NCBI RefSeq assembly: GCF_000149955.1
Contig: NC_030996.1
Location: 1,961,301 to 2,025,300, forward strand
Source: Fusarium oxysporum f. sp. lycopersici 4287
Taxonomy: Eukaryota > Ascomycota > Sordariomycetes > Hypocreales > Nectriaceae
DNA length: 64,000 nucleotides
Reading direction: 5' to 3'
Shown: in pieces, positions 23,415-33,301 of the stretch
Numbering within the stretch: position 1 is the first letter of the stretch
Layout of the letters: every line of letters begins with the position of its first letter
Notes under the pieces: model-generated
The model's database searches: none
What the model saw: only the letters and a program-made list of their open reading frames with translations
Told to the model about the DNA's origin: nothing
Program-made: the position numbers and the translations under genes

Positions 23415-24104
23415 ATGTCTTCAGCCTTTGTTCAGCGCCCTGCTCCCGACTTCTCGGCTACTACCCTCTTCCCCGGAGGCGAGTTCAGAGACATTAAGCT
23501 CTCTGACTTCAAGGGACAATGGTACGATTCACGCTCCCCCTGAGAACCTGGATGGTTAAACTGATTCAATTCCTGTAGGGTCGTTCTTCTCTTCTACCCC
23601 ATGGACTTCACCTTTGTCTGCCCTACCGAGATCATCCAGTACAACAACGCCCTCGACCGCTTCCGCGAGATCAACACCACCGTCCTCGGCGTTTCCACCG
23701 ACTCCCACTTCACCCACCTTGCGTGGGTTGAGAAGCCCCGCAAGCAGGGCGGTCTGGGCCCCGACCTGGAGCTCCCCCTCGTCGCCGACAAGTCCACCAA
23801 GATCTCGCGCAGCTACGGCGTCCTCATCGAGGACGAGGGCATCGCGCTCCGCGGCCTCTTCATCATCGACCCCAAGGGTGTTCTCCGCCAGATCACCGTC
23901 AACGACCTCCCCGTCGGCCGCGACGTCGAGGAGACGATCCGCCTCGTCAAGGCCTTCCAGTTCACCGACGAGTACGGCGAGGTGTGCCCTGCCGGATGGC
24001 AGGAGGGTGGAAAGACCATGAAGGCTGATCCCAAGGGAAGCCTGGAGTACTTTTCGGAGCAGGGAGAGAATGGTGAGTCCCGGAAGCGACCCAGGACTGA
24101 ATAA
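23415..24104 (+). CDS. TSA1: Typical 2-Cys peroxiredoxin (thioredoxin peroxidase)
   Basis: Exons 23415-23521 and 23579-24104 join TG|G at Trp, giving 210 residues. The peroxidatic Cys lies in [10 protein letters not shown] and the resolving Cys in GEVCPAGW. The GGLG loop (KQGGLGPD) and a C-terminal YF (LEYFSE), the two features linked to hyperoxidation sensitivity of eukaryotic 2-Cys enzymes, are both present. The enzyme reduces H2O2 and organic peroxides using thioredoxin in the cytosol. The tail (ESRKRPRTE) is longer and more basic than in yeast Tsa1, with a KRPR stretch that could act as a nuclear signal. Codon use in exon 2 is strongly C-ending, unlike its broken neighbours, consistent with high expression. 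Confidence 0.95.
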
Positions 24105-25025
24105 AAAAGGACCTGGACACCATTCGTGGACAGCGCAAAATGAACATTTGTTTGACTAAGATTTGTAATATTACAGGAGCTAAGGCATAGATGTTAGATT
24201 CCAATGAGACTCGAATTCCAATCAACACCCGCCAGTAAAGAAAGAAGAAAAAGAGCGCGCTGCTACCGGTAGCATATGACGAACGATCCAACGCAAAAAT
24301 AACGAAACGATCTTTATGTTTATGGAGGGCGATGCACTTGTGTCGATTGAGTGCGACCGGTCGTCTTTGACGAGATACGATTAGAAAGTAGACTTAGACT
24401 TAGACTATAGACATTCCTTGAACAATGTGTATTGATTGACGATGTTTCTCACCGATTTGACCGTGATCTAATGTCTTGCACGGCATTGAGCGTTGCACCG
24501 TTAGGGAATCGTCCTCCCACTGTGAATGCCTGAAACGCGTCGCACTCAACAAACTCAAAATCATCACCCCGGTTACCGCATTTCCGTCGCAATACCCGGG
24601 CTGCGCCAGGGCTGCTTGACAACGACACAAAATTGCATCGATGCCAAGTTCAATGGCATATTCGGGCCCTCAGAAATTTTCTTTAAGTTTATATATCCCC
24701 CGAGATTCGTCTGAAGCTTAAACTTATAGCCAACAAGTATTCATTAATAGAGAAGAAGTAGTCGCGTTGAGGTTTTGATATACTGCCAGCATTTTACTTA
24801 TAAAAAGGTTTCCTCACCGAATACTGAGCAGCATCGAGCAGAAACGCCTATTATTAATTACACACATTCTATAACCTGTTTTACCCAGTATAATAATTAC
24901 CTAGTAATCTTAGAATTAATTTCTTTAATCTTTATATTAAGTCTGCCTACTCTGAGATAGATAGTAAATTATTTATTATTTGCTTAGGGTAAATCTTCTC
25001 CCTCTTACTGCATTAACAACGCATG
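24105..25025. other. Intergenic, AT-rich from 24700 to 25000
   Basis: Between the convergent peroxiredoxin and F-box-like genes. The segment at 24840-24990 is very AT-rich. No gene, RNA or repeat is recognised. Confidence 0.5.
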
Positions 25026-26611
25026 CTACATATTCTCAATCAATGGTTCCCACTTCCATACACGCAAAGGAGGCCCGAACTCGTACTGGGTACGCTCAAA
25101 GTACACCCACGTATCATCCCCCCAGATATTTCGAGGTCCCGGCTGAGGCCTAAAATCCAGCCCTTGTCGAATCTCCTCTCTGCACATATCTCGTGTATAC
25201 AAGATATGTCCATCTCCGCACGTAACCCACTTCTCTCTGTCCTGCAGGTCGACTTCAAAAGTGCGTTCCATTGGGTCGAGATTTGTTACATGGTGGTATT
25301 CTGTGCTAAGGGAGCTGAGGTGAAGACTCTCCAAGGCAGGCATAGTCTCGATGCATGAGAACACTGGTGACCATGATCCGCCCACTAGGAGAATGCCATC
25401 AAGAGACAGCTTTTGTAATGGTGGGATGGCTTTTTTAAGAAGAGAACGATATTATCTGGTCGCAGGGGAAGACCGCGCAGAGAAAGTTCCCTCAGACGGC
25501 CGAGTCTGATGGACCGGCTGATATGAGCAAAAGCCTTGGTGTATTTTGGAAGAACGAGATTATCCAAATGATGGAGATGAAGGTCCAGGGACGTGAGATT
25601 GGGCATATATGTAAGAATTGTTGCTGCGCCAGTGAAATCTTCCGCATCAGACTCAAGATATTGACGGAGCCTGTAGGGAGACTTTGCTGCAAAAGCATGA
25701 CGAAAAAGACACTCTCCCTGGGTAGGCGGTGCTTCGATGAGTATATGCGTTGAGAAGCTCAGCCCGAGAGATTTGATATTTTTGCAAGCCGCTACCAAGC
25801 CACGCGAGTCCAGCGTTCTCAAATGATCTTCAACATGTCTCAGCTGCACACTGCATAACGGCGTGTCGGGAAAGATCTGGAGCTTTTCAAGTTGAATCCG
25901 GCTGCGGGATATGGCTGAGGTGACGATGCGGAATGTTTGCGATGCTGCTGTCCAGATTGAAGGCCAACTTGAGCTCTGGTCGGCGGATCGATACCATCGA
26001 TAATGTTCAGCTGGTCGGCAGGTCTTGGTACGGCCTGCGATGATGCAGGCCTCTAGATTGATAGCCCGAAGATTGGCAGCAATTTCAAAGATGCTTGACA
26101 GCAAGTCAGTGACCTGGTTGACGTCCGTGTCTGTATCTTGTTGGATTCTTGTCTGTATCCATTCAAGATCTTGCTGCGCCTCTTGTACTTCTTCTTCAGT
26201 ACAAGCCACGTTCCTCTCGCGCAGATTTTCAACGCGTTGGCGATAGTTCTCTGTATCACGCCACAATTCGTCCATGTCGAATTCAGACCATTTCTTTCTT
26301 GTTTGAACAGTAGCCTCAGCTGGCTGGGTATCAAAGAGCGTTGCAACAACAGTAATTTCTCTCAGTACGGGCCCCAGCTGAGGATAAGAAACTCTTTCTG
26401 CAAGAGATTGCAGACTACTCAGAGATAGATCAGTCTTGGCGGACCTGAAGAAACGTGAGTGGATGGTATTAGCGGATAGCTGGCGTGAAGTGAGACGTAA
26501 GCTGGTGAATGTTGCAAAGTCGAGATGTTGGAGGATTATACGGAGTGGAATTCCAGGCAGGTGACTTAATCGGTCAGAAGGCGTCTGTTTCAAAGCCTCT
26601 TGGATAGTCAT
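25026..26611 (-). pseudogene. F-box-like protein gene with a frameshift in an A6 run
   Basis: From ATG 26611 the frame codes for an F-box-like N-terminus (LSHLPGIPLRIILQHLDFATFTSLRLTSRQLS, residues 16-47 given in part). A coiled Glu/Arg-rich stretch and leucine-rich sequence follow (MPNLTSLDLHLHHLDNL, LRELSLRGLPLRPDN). After IVLFLKK it runs into a spurious end at 25385. Adding one A to the A6 run (T6 at 25431-25436 on the plus strand) continues smoothly as AIPPLQKLSLDGILLVGG down to 25026. The whole would be about 525 residues, with LRR-like repeats flowing across the break. F-box proteins recruit substrates to SCF ubiquitin ligases; the target is unknown. The homopolymer location makes sequencing error as likely as real decay. 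Confidence 0.75.
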
Positions 26612-26891
26612 GATGAGAACACTTCGTGGCTGTTTACGCGATGTTGCGCCGGAATAAACACAGAAACAGGCGATTGCTCACCGGCGTAATCACGGAGCAT
26701 CAGTCTAGAAATGAGAGTATAACCTTGAGTCACGCAATAGAGCCTAAGCCCTCTGTAAGATGTTTATGATGGATGATGATGACGACGTATCAGACAATTT
26801 AATATCGCAAGAGTAAGCATGCTACTGAAGCTGAACTCGCGAGACTCAGCCGCACTTGTTAGCCCGCCAGGGATGGCCAGGGTGCCAGCTA

Positions 26892-26921
26892 GATAAGATA
26901 AGGCAAGTAAGATAAGATAAC
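26892..26921. promoter_or_regulatory. Cluster of four GATA sites
   Basis: GATAAG occurs at 26892, 26897 and 26911, and GATAAC at 26916. The arrangement is two close pairs, as expected for dimer-like occupation by AreA/NIT2-type factors. The target could be either divergent neighbour. Confidence 0.45.
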
Positions 26922-27639
26922 GACTTAAGCTGTCAGTCTCGCAAGAACTACAGTCCACGAACAGTTCACCAAAAAGAAAAAAAGAAAAAGAAACCGTCCT
27001 TCGCAAGGAATTCCCAAGACTATTTATCTTACGTCAATTGACGACCCTCCTGCCGCAAGATCCGTGATACAGGACTTGGCGGGGTTTTGTTTCAGGATAG
27101 TCAAGATGAGACCTTGACAGCTAACCCAAAACGCTGGTGAAGAAGCCAACTCATCCCAAGTTCGTATAACATCAGTCATTTCTCCTCAATCTCATAGATA
27201 AAATGTGGTAACAAGGCTGAAACGAAGAAACGGGGTCTCCAAGGCCGGGACCAAGGTCTTCCGCTGCAGGGAAACATCGGCCAGGAGGTCGCCAAGCCCG
27301 CTATGAGCCCCAATGCGACTGTTTCACAACAGGGGGTCAAGGCTCTAAGGTTATCTGACTTAACGTTATGCCTCTTAAGCTTAACGGTCAACCCAACACT
27401 ACTCTATTATGCTTGATATCGGCAGGGGGGAGCTGAATCACTGCCGAGACAAGTGCACATCGCCAAGATACCTCCTCCAAACACCGCTCCCTGCGGCGTG
27501 CCAACTTTCCGAGCTGGGAGCGAGGCGCGAGAAAAACAAAATCATGACATTTGGGGCGGATTCAACAGCGGCCGAACAGCAGCCATGTCTCATGTTCCTG
27601 GAAGGAATGCGACGCCAAAACATCATGGCCAAGACGAAG

Positions 27640-27800
27640 AAAAACCTCGCTTTTCCCGCGCTTTTAGCCTTTTCTATCTTTTCATCCCTTTCACTCTCTT
27701 TTTATTTTCTCGCTCTATTTCCGCCTGGAGCGTGTTTTGTGATTGTCCCCATTCGATTCTTTTTTGTCGTTTGTTTCTTTTAATTTATTACCTGCCGTTC
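27640..27800 (+). promoter_or_regulatory. Pyrimidine-rich promoter tract
   Basis: An almost continuous C/T-rich run lies 100-250 bases upstream of the secreted repeat protein. Such tracts precede the transcription start of strongly expressed filamentous-fungal genes. Confidence 0.4.
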
Positions 27801-27898
27801 ATTTTTTATATCTCCCACGCGATCTGGTATCGCGGAGCCGACTTTCCTTCCTAATCGCTTATCCTTAATACAGTTGTCCGGGGTTGAAGTGGCCTGCC

Positions 27899-29581
27899 AT
27901 GCACTTTTCAACAATCATTTCTGCTTCCGCCTTTGCCAGTCTGGCGACTGCTTCTCCGTCGTTCTTTCGAAGAAATCCTCCTGCCGAGGAGGCTGCACCT
28001 GTGGCATGTGAGCCAGTCACTGTTCATGAGACAGTCCATGAGACTGTGCACGTGACGATACCTGGGGAGGTAGTCCATGAGACGGTTCACGAGACTGTTC
28101 ATGTGACTGAGGTTGTGCACCAAACCGAGACCGTGCATGCGACCGTGACGGAGGTTCAGCATGTGCCTGTTGAGAAACCAGTCACAGTTATCGAGACTTC
28201 AATCGTCCACCAAGAAGTCGAGAAGCCCGTTACAGTCATCGAGACGGTTCACCAAACGATCGAGCAACCCGTGACCGTGGTTGAGACTTCTGTTGTTCAC
28301 CAGACAATTGAGCAGCCTGTTACAGTCATTCACACCCAGCCCGTCGAAGTCGAGGTCGAAAAGCCAGTCACAGTTGTTGAAACAGTCCACCAAACGATTG
28401 AACAACCAGTTACAGTTGTCGAGACATCTGTAGTACACCAGACCATCGAGCAGCCCGTTACAGTCATCCATACCCAGCCAGTCGAAGTTGAGAAGCCTGT
28501 CACGGTGGTCGAAACTTCAGTTGTTCATCAGACCATTGAGCAGCCAGTTACAGTTGTCCATACTATACCTGTTGAGGTTGAGAAACCTGTAACAGTCGTT
28601 GAGACTTCTGTCCTGCACCAGACAATTGAGCAGCCTGTCACCGTCATCCATACACAGCCCGTGGAGGTCGAGAAGCTCGTCACAGTGATCCACACCCAGC
28701 CAGTCGAGGTGCCAGTTCAGGTACCAGTTACAGTCATTCACACTCAACCTATTGAAGTACCCGTTGAGAAGCCCGTGACTGTCATTCATACATCCGTGGT
28801 TGAGAACACAGTTGTCCATACTTCAGTGGTTGAAGTCGAGAAGCCTGTCAACGTTGAGGTACCCGTCACAGTGGTGCATACTCAAGTCGTTGAGAAGCCC
28901 GTTCAGCAGATCCATACTGTTGAGGTTGAGAAGCCCGTTGAGGTTGTTCACACTGTCGAGGTCGAGAAGCCAGTTCATGTCACTGTCATCCAGACAGTCA
29001 CTGAGCACGTCGCTGCTCAACCTACCGCTCATCCTGTTGAGGCTCCGCAAGAACATCCCGTTGTCGTCATTGAGCAGCCTGAGCATGAAGCACCAGCCCA
29101 TGAAGCACCACCGCACGAGACAGTTGTCGTGGAGGTCCCTGAACACAAACCAGCAGAAGAAGTTGCAGCGCCTCACGAGACTGTCGTAGCTGAGCATCCC
29201 GCAGCGCCTCCAGCTCACGAAACACCAGTTGTTGTCGAACACCCCGCTGCACCGGCGCCAGCACCACCAGCTCATGAGACGCCCGTCGTCGTTGAGCACC
29301 CAGCAGCACCAGTCGCGACAATGGGCCACGAAGCACCTGCTGCCGAACACCCTGCTGCGCCAATAGCAACAATGGCTCACGAGGCTCCTGCAGCTGAGCA
29401 TCCCACTGCACCTCAGCCTGCGGAACCTCATGAGGGTGCAGGCGAGATGCCTATCGCTGAAGCAGAAGCCCTACAGCATCCTGACATCCCTGTTCTTCTA
29501 CCCTCTGGTGGAGTGTCGGGTAAGAATGCTACAGTGGCGCCTACATATCCGGGACGTCGCGCTATTGTTCGCCGGTGGTGA
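27899..29581 (+). CDS. Secreted repeat protein, Val/Glu/Pro/Thr/His-rich (surface or wall protein candidate)
   Basis: A single exon of 560 residues from ATG 27899. An in-frame ATG at 27884 exists, but MHFSTIISASAFASLATAS is the better signal peptide. A dibasic RR follows directly (SFFRRNPP), a possible KEX2 site. Residues about 40-380 are degenerate repeats built on PVTVIHT/PVTVVETS, VHQTIEQ and VEVEKPV, with short early units VHETVHETVHVT. The next 120 residues are a second repeat family (HETPVVVEHPAAP, MAHEAPAAEHPAAP). There are almost no aromatic residues and a single Cys in the mature part (VACEP). No GPI signal is seen; the tail ends GRRAIVRRW. Alternating beta-branched residues suggest an extended beta-rich or fibrous structure. 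No known family is recognised. Confidence 0.8.
   Translation: MHFSTIISASAFASLATASPSFFRRNPPAEEAAPVACEPVTVHETVHETVHVTIPGEVVHETVHETVHVTEVVHQTETVHATVTEVQHVPVEKPVTVIETSIVHQEVEKPVTVIETVHQTIEQPVTVVETSVVHQTIEQPVTVIHTQPVEVEVEKPVTVVETVHQTIEQPVTVVETSVVHQTIEQPVTVIHTQPVEVEKPVTVVETSVVHQTIEQPVTVVHTIPVEVEKPVTVVETSVLHQTIEQPVTVIHTQPVEVEKLVTVIHTQPVEVPVQVPVTVIHTQPIEVPVEKPVTVIHTSVVENTVVHTSVVEVEKPVNVEVPVTVVHTQVVEKPVQQIHTVEVEKPVEVVHTVEVEKPVHVTVIQTVTEHVAAQPTAHPVEAPQEHPVVVIEQPEHEAPAHEAPPHETVVVEVPEHKPAEEVAAPHETVVAEHPAAPPAHETPVVVEHPAAPAPAPPAHETPVVVEHPAAPVATMGHEAPAAEHPAAPIATMAHEAPAAEHPTAPQPAEPHEGAGEMPIAEAEALQHPDIPVLLPSGGVSGKNATVAPTYPGRRAIVRRW
28015..29010 (+). repeat. Coding tandem repeats, PVTV-type units
   Basis: Imperfect in-frame repeats with frequent near-copies of caccagacaattgagcag and cctgttacagtcat. 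Units vary from about 27 to 90 bases. A second, Ala/Pro/Glu/His repeat family follows at about 29085-29420. Antisense open frames through this region are by-products of the composition. Confidence 0.8.
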
Positions 29582-30075
29582 TTTGAATAGATTGCTGTAC
29601 GAGTAAATACACACTCATGATACCTTAGAATGGAAGGGGTCGGATAGCACAGGCACAATAATAATGATCTGGACATGGTTGGCCTGGGATAAGTCTTGGA
29701 TAGGATAAATGACTACAGATTGACATAAAATTTCCAAGCTTGCTTAGTTTCGTGACATAACGTCAATGTACTTAACCCTAATGCAATTAGATCTCTTATA
29801 CATCATTCATATCTAAGTTTTGCGCCTACTCTCTTTCCCTTGTCTGGATCCTTCATATCAAAATCCCCTCCCACCAGGAAAAATAAATTTCCCTTGTCCA
29901 TTCAACGCATGAGTAAACTGCTTAGCTGTATCATGTGCATTCATAGAGTTCGACTTATGGATCCTCACCAAAGCCGGCACTGCCTTCTTCGCTGCTTAAA
30001 GTTGCCGTTGCAACAGGCGAACATATTTGGTACAATGCCGTTACCTTCCCCTCCGTCTTCACCCCCGAGGGGCAG
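29582..30075. other. Intergenic, no gene seen
   Basis: Contains the 3' flank of the repeat protein; no recognisable feature. Confidence 0.5.
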
Positions 30076-30420
30076 TTATGGTTTACTCTCATGTCTGATG
30101 TCGAAAAGTTTGTAATACGGCTCGCCCAGTTCGTGCAGCTCGTTGATTGGATTATCGAAAAGCGCGATAAAAATATCGCTAGGGGGCTCAGGGACGATAG
30201 TATTTTCCTTTTCAGGCTCGTCATTTGGGCATTTGGCAGTATCGTGGTCCTCGGTCGCTGCTGGAGTAGATACGAAGGTAGCATCGGCGGCGTGACACTG
30301 GCGAGTGGGTAGGTCTTTTGTCTTGGCTGGGTGATTGTTGAGAGTATTGATGTCAAGGGTCATATCCTCCGTTGCTGGGCTGAAGAGTGGTTGAAGGCAA
30401 TTAGGAAGCTTGGAACGCAT
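30076..30420 (-). CDS. Hypothetical acidic protein (uncertain)
   Basis: A 114-residue open frame from ATG 30420. It is hydrophilic, rich in Pro, Glu, Asp and Thr (NDEPEKENTIVPEPPSDIF) and ends with a short amphipathic segment (NPINELHELGEPYYKLFDIR). The frame is open further upstream to 30576. I recognise no domain. Composition is more protein-like than other short frames nearby, but no splice site or signal supports it. It may be a fragment. Confidence 0.3.
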   Translation of the reverse strand: MRSKLPNCLQPLFSPATEDMTLDINTLNNHPAKTKDLPTRQCHAADATFVSTPAATEDHDTAKCPNDEPEKENTIVPEPPSDIFIALFDNPINELHELGEPYYKLFDIRHESKP

Positions 30421-30885
30421 GTTTCTGGTACTGAAGGTGGTACTGATCCATATTATGCCGGTTTGTTTTATGCTTTGTCGCGTGCTGGGAATATGATGTC
30501 TATGATAAGGGCTGTAGATGGAACTTCGCTGTGCAGTGGAGTCGATAGGGATTATTAGTTGGATAATTTGAGGCAAGCCAAGAGAAATCGAGGTAGATTT
30601 AAACAGGCTTAGGTAGATTTATGCAACAGTTTAGGCAACCTTAGGCAGGTTCATGTACCTTTAGTCAACCAACAACTCTGCATGGTCACATGTTTGGTCA
30701 GGTGCTTGCTAGTTTCTGACCAATATTTAAACAGTTCTCTTCAAGACTCCGTCTTACTTAGTTCTGTTCCTTTTTCATGTCGGAATTCAAAAACCGTCGT
30801 CGATGATTGGACATGAGTAGCGAAGAGTACCCGTCTCCTAGAAGATCAATCGTTCCTGTTGAGTTCAGCTTCGAAAGAAGAAGAC

Positions 30886-31682
30886 ATGGCAGCCGATGCA
30901 CAAGGCTCCGAAGCTTGTCAAAATCAGACGGAAGAATTAGATGCTCGATATCATGATGCAGTTCGCGGATCTCCTTTGCCCAACAAGGTGAGATGCGCCG
31001 ATCCGATGGATAGGGAGGAGCCTGACAATACCTTAGCCCGCTGTCATCGCAATGCGAAACAGCGAGATAGGATTTCGAGTCACCCACAACGATGGGACTA
31101 CAGATAGTATGATAGCTCTTGATTGTCTCAAGCGCCTTTTTCAGTTTCAGCTTCCCGAAATGCCAAAAGACTACATCTCACGGCTCGTTTACGATCCTTC
31201 TTGTCTTTCTATCACCATCGTCAAGAAAACTGGAGGGTTTATTGGCGGTATAACAATCCGGCAGCTTCAGGCCCGCCATTGTCGCGCAGATCGTCTTTTG
31301 CGCCGTATCATCTGCTGAGCAGGTGAAAGGCTATGGTGCCGCTCTCATGGACCATCTCAATCACCATATCAAGGCTACTTCATCAATCACGCATCTATTG
31401 GTGTATGCTGATAACTATTATGTGGGATTCTTTCAGAAACAGGGATTTACAAAGAGTGCATCTCTGGATCAGTCTGTTTGTATGGAATGTGTCAAGGGCT
31501 ACGAAGGAGTAACCCTGATGCAGTATGCTATAGGGACAGGGCTTGACGGCCGTCAGTACGAACTTAAGAGAGCTAATAAATGGAAACTTAGATTAAGTGA
31601 ATGGAAGATCCAGAGCCTGGATCATGATGGCAGAACATTGATAAGCTTAGAAGATTGTAGGTTGAGCTCAGTGGTCTCATGA
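30886..31682 (+). pseudogene. GCN5-like histone acetyltransferase paralogue, decayed, no bromodomain
   Basis: Exon 1 (30886-30987) ends at GTGAGA. After CTGACAAT and CTTAG, exon 2 starts at 31037 and gives [15 protein letters not shown], then [27 protein letters not shown] and GGITIR. These closely follow the catalytic GNAT domain of Gcn5. Near 31275-31285 one extra base shifts the frame. The next frame continues [22 protein letters not shown] (acetyl-CoA loop QVKGYGA intact) through [13 protein letters not shown] to GVTLMQYAI. At the position of the catalytic Glu (FAEIVFCA in Gcn5) there is Gln. After the HAT domain the sequence diverges, with no bromodomain before 31682. So it is a shortened, frameshifted copy lacking the general base; a true GCN5 must lie elsewhere in the genome. 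Confidence 0.85.
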
Positions 31683-31825
31683 AGTAGTCTGTTTTTTCTC
31701 CCTCACTTAGTGGCTACTTAATCCTTTTGATACATGATGTTGCATCTGCGTTTTCTCGCAAGCCGTCATCTCCTATTCCGATATTCCAATCAAGAACTCG
31801 AACAAACCGCGCAAACTAAGCATAT

Positions 31826-33301
31826 TCAGCACAGACTACTATGCCACTGCTGTTGCAAAATAATCTCATGTTTAACAGTGTCGTACGAATCTTCCAGTAC
31901 CAACCGAACAGACTCGTCAGGCTGATGTCCCCCGGCCTTTCTCCAGCGGGCCTTGGTATCATCTCTGACATCGAATGGCCAACTGCAGTGGACAACGACT
32001 TTGAAACTCTCACGCTCCACGTGACAGTTGATCACGCAAGCTACAGTGTCATTTATGTTAAAGACACATAGAGCCCTGAGCTTTGGCATAGTAGATACCG
32101 CCTTCCCAATCCAGCCAAAGAGCTGATTCGAGGTGTTGGGAAGTTCGTCGAGTAATGCCTGATTAGTTCGTATGCAGGCATATTGAATGTTTTGCAAACG
32201 ATGACGCATGCCAAAGAATTTGGCAACGTCGACACTGATGTCCATGTATATGTTGGTAAGGTATGGACATGATAGGATCAGACGTGGGCCTAGACCTGGA
32301 AGGTGTTCAGAGGGCCCTGGACTATTCTGTGGTTTTGACGTGGGCTGCTGTTGGATTTTGACCTTGTCCATAGCCGGGGGTAAGGCAAATAGAAGGGACC
32401 GCAGATGATGATGAAACTTATGCTCGGATTCCCAATGCGCATGAGGTCTGACCTCCCATCGGAGTGCCCTGAGACGCGGAAGCAGGCTTATGATATGGGC
32501 GATTGCTTCAGGATCGAAATGACGAACAGTTCTTCGGAGGATCGATAGGCCTGAGATGACGTCGACCTTGGGACCTAACTCCCCTCCGAAAGGCACGTCT
32601 AGCTTAAGCCAGAAGTGAAAATCCAACTCGCCATCGTGCAGCACTTGATGTCCATGATACGGAGGGGCATGAAAGAACTGAAGCTCACTTGAGAGACTGT
32701 TATAAAAGTTCCCATGGCCAGTGTCGCTAGGAGGATTAAGTTCCCGGTATTCTCCCGCTGTCTTCTGCCAATGACTTTCGCAGTCGGCAATGATTTCCAA
32801 CTCGATACCCTCGTGATGACAGTCCTCCACTCTCCACTGAAAAAGCTCCATGAACAAACCCCGCAAGATGATAGTGAAGGCATAGTTGTTTTCCTCCTCT
32901 TGCTGTTTCAGCAAAGGATAATTGCCGTATAACGTAGGGGGCTTCTGTGCGAGGGCTTGCATTTGCTGATGTATGTTTACAAATTTGTCACGATCAAGAA
33001 ACGGATCTCGATTGTGTTTATGAATCGGCAGATCGGGTCTCATGCCAATGAATTGGAGGTACTTTCGACGTTGAAGATTCAGGAAAGCGGTTATGAATGG
33101 CATGATATCGGAGGGTGAGATTTCCACGCGCTTGAATGTGAATATCTCGAACCAATCCTGCCATTCTCGAGATACGCAGGCGTATCTTGCGATGGAGCCT
33201 TTCTCATGGATAGTGGAATTGGCGACAAAATCGAGTATATCCAGTCGAGCCTCCGCGTAGAGGCTGTACCAGCGCATTTTGTCCCCCGCTGGGGAGTTCA
33301 A
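31826..33301 (-). CDS. F-box-like protein of unknown target
   Basis: A single uninterrupted exon of 491 residues from ATG 33301; MRWYSLY at 33277 is an alternative start. The N-terminus (ARLDILDFVANSTIHEKGSI then ARYACVSREWQDWFEIFTF) has the Leu/Val-x-x-Trp pattern of an F-box, followed by a region typical of large F-box-like families in Fusarium. The middle contains LSILRRTVRHFDPEAIAHIISLLPRLRALRWE, leucine-rich. There is no signal peptide or membrane segment. It is convergent with the GCN5-like relic, leaving about 140 bases between them. Likely a substrate adaptor of a ubiquitin ligase, by family analogy only. Confidence 0.75.
   Translation of the reverse strand: MNSPAGDKMRWYSLYAEARLDILDFVANSTIHEKGSIARYACVSREWQDWFEIFTFKRVEISPSDIMPFITAFLNLQRRKYLQFIGMRPDLPIHKHNRDPFLDRDKFVNIHQQMQALAQKPPTLYGNYPLLKQQEEENNYAFTIILRGLFMELFQWRVEDCHHEGIELEIIADCESHWQKTAGEYRELNPPSDTGHGNFYNSLSSELQFFHAPPYHGHQVLHDGELDFHFWLKLDVPFGGELGPKVDVISGLSILRRTVRHFDPEAIAHIISLLPRLRALRWEVRPHAHWESEHKFHHHLRSLLFALPPAMDKVKIQQQPTSKPQNSPGPSEHLPGLGPRLILSCPYLTNIYMDISVDVAKFFGMRHRLQNIQYACIRTNQALLDELPNTSNQLFGWIGKAVSTMPKLRALCVFNINDTVACVINCHVERESFKVVVHCSWPFDVRDDTKARWRKAGGHQPDESVRLVLEDSYDTVKHEIILQQQWHSSLC

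Larger units (their letters stand above)
26612..27898. other. Upstream region between two divergent genes
   Basis: About 1.3 kb between the F-box-like gene (minus) and the repeat-rich secreted protein (plus). It contains a GATA cluster (26892-26921) and a long pyrimidine-rich tract (27640-27800). The short frames here have no features of real genes. Confidence 0.5.

Noticed and set aside
28199..29431. Long antisense frames rich in Asn, Asp, Cys, Trp and Leu across the repeat protein
   Set aside because: They are the reverse strand of low-complexity coding repeats and have no start context or signal.
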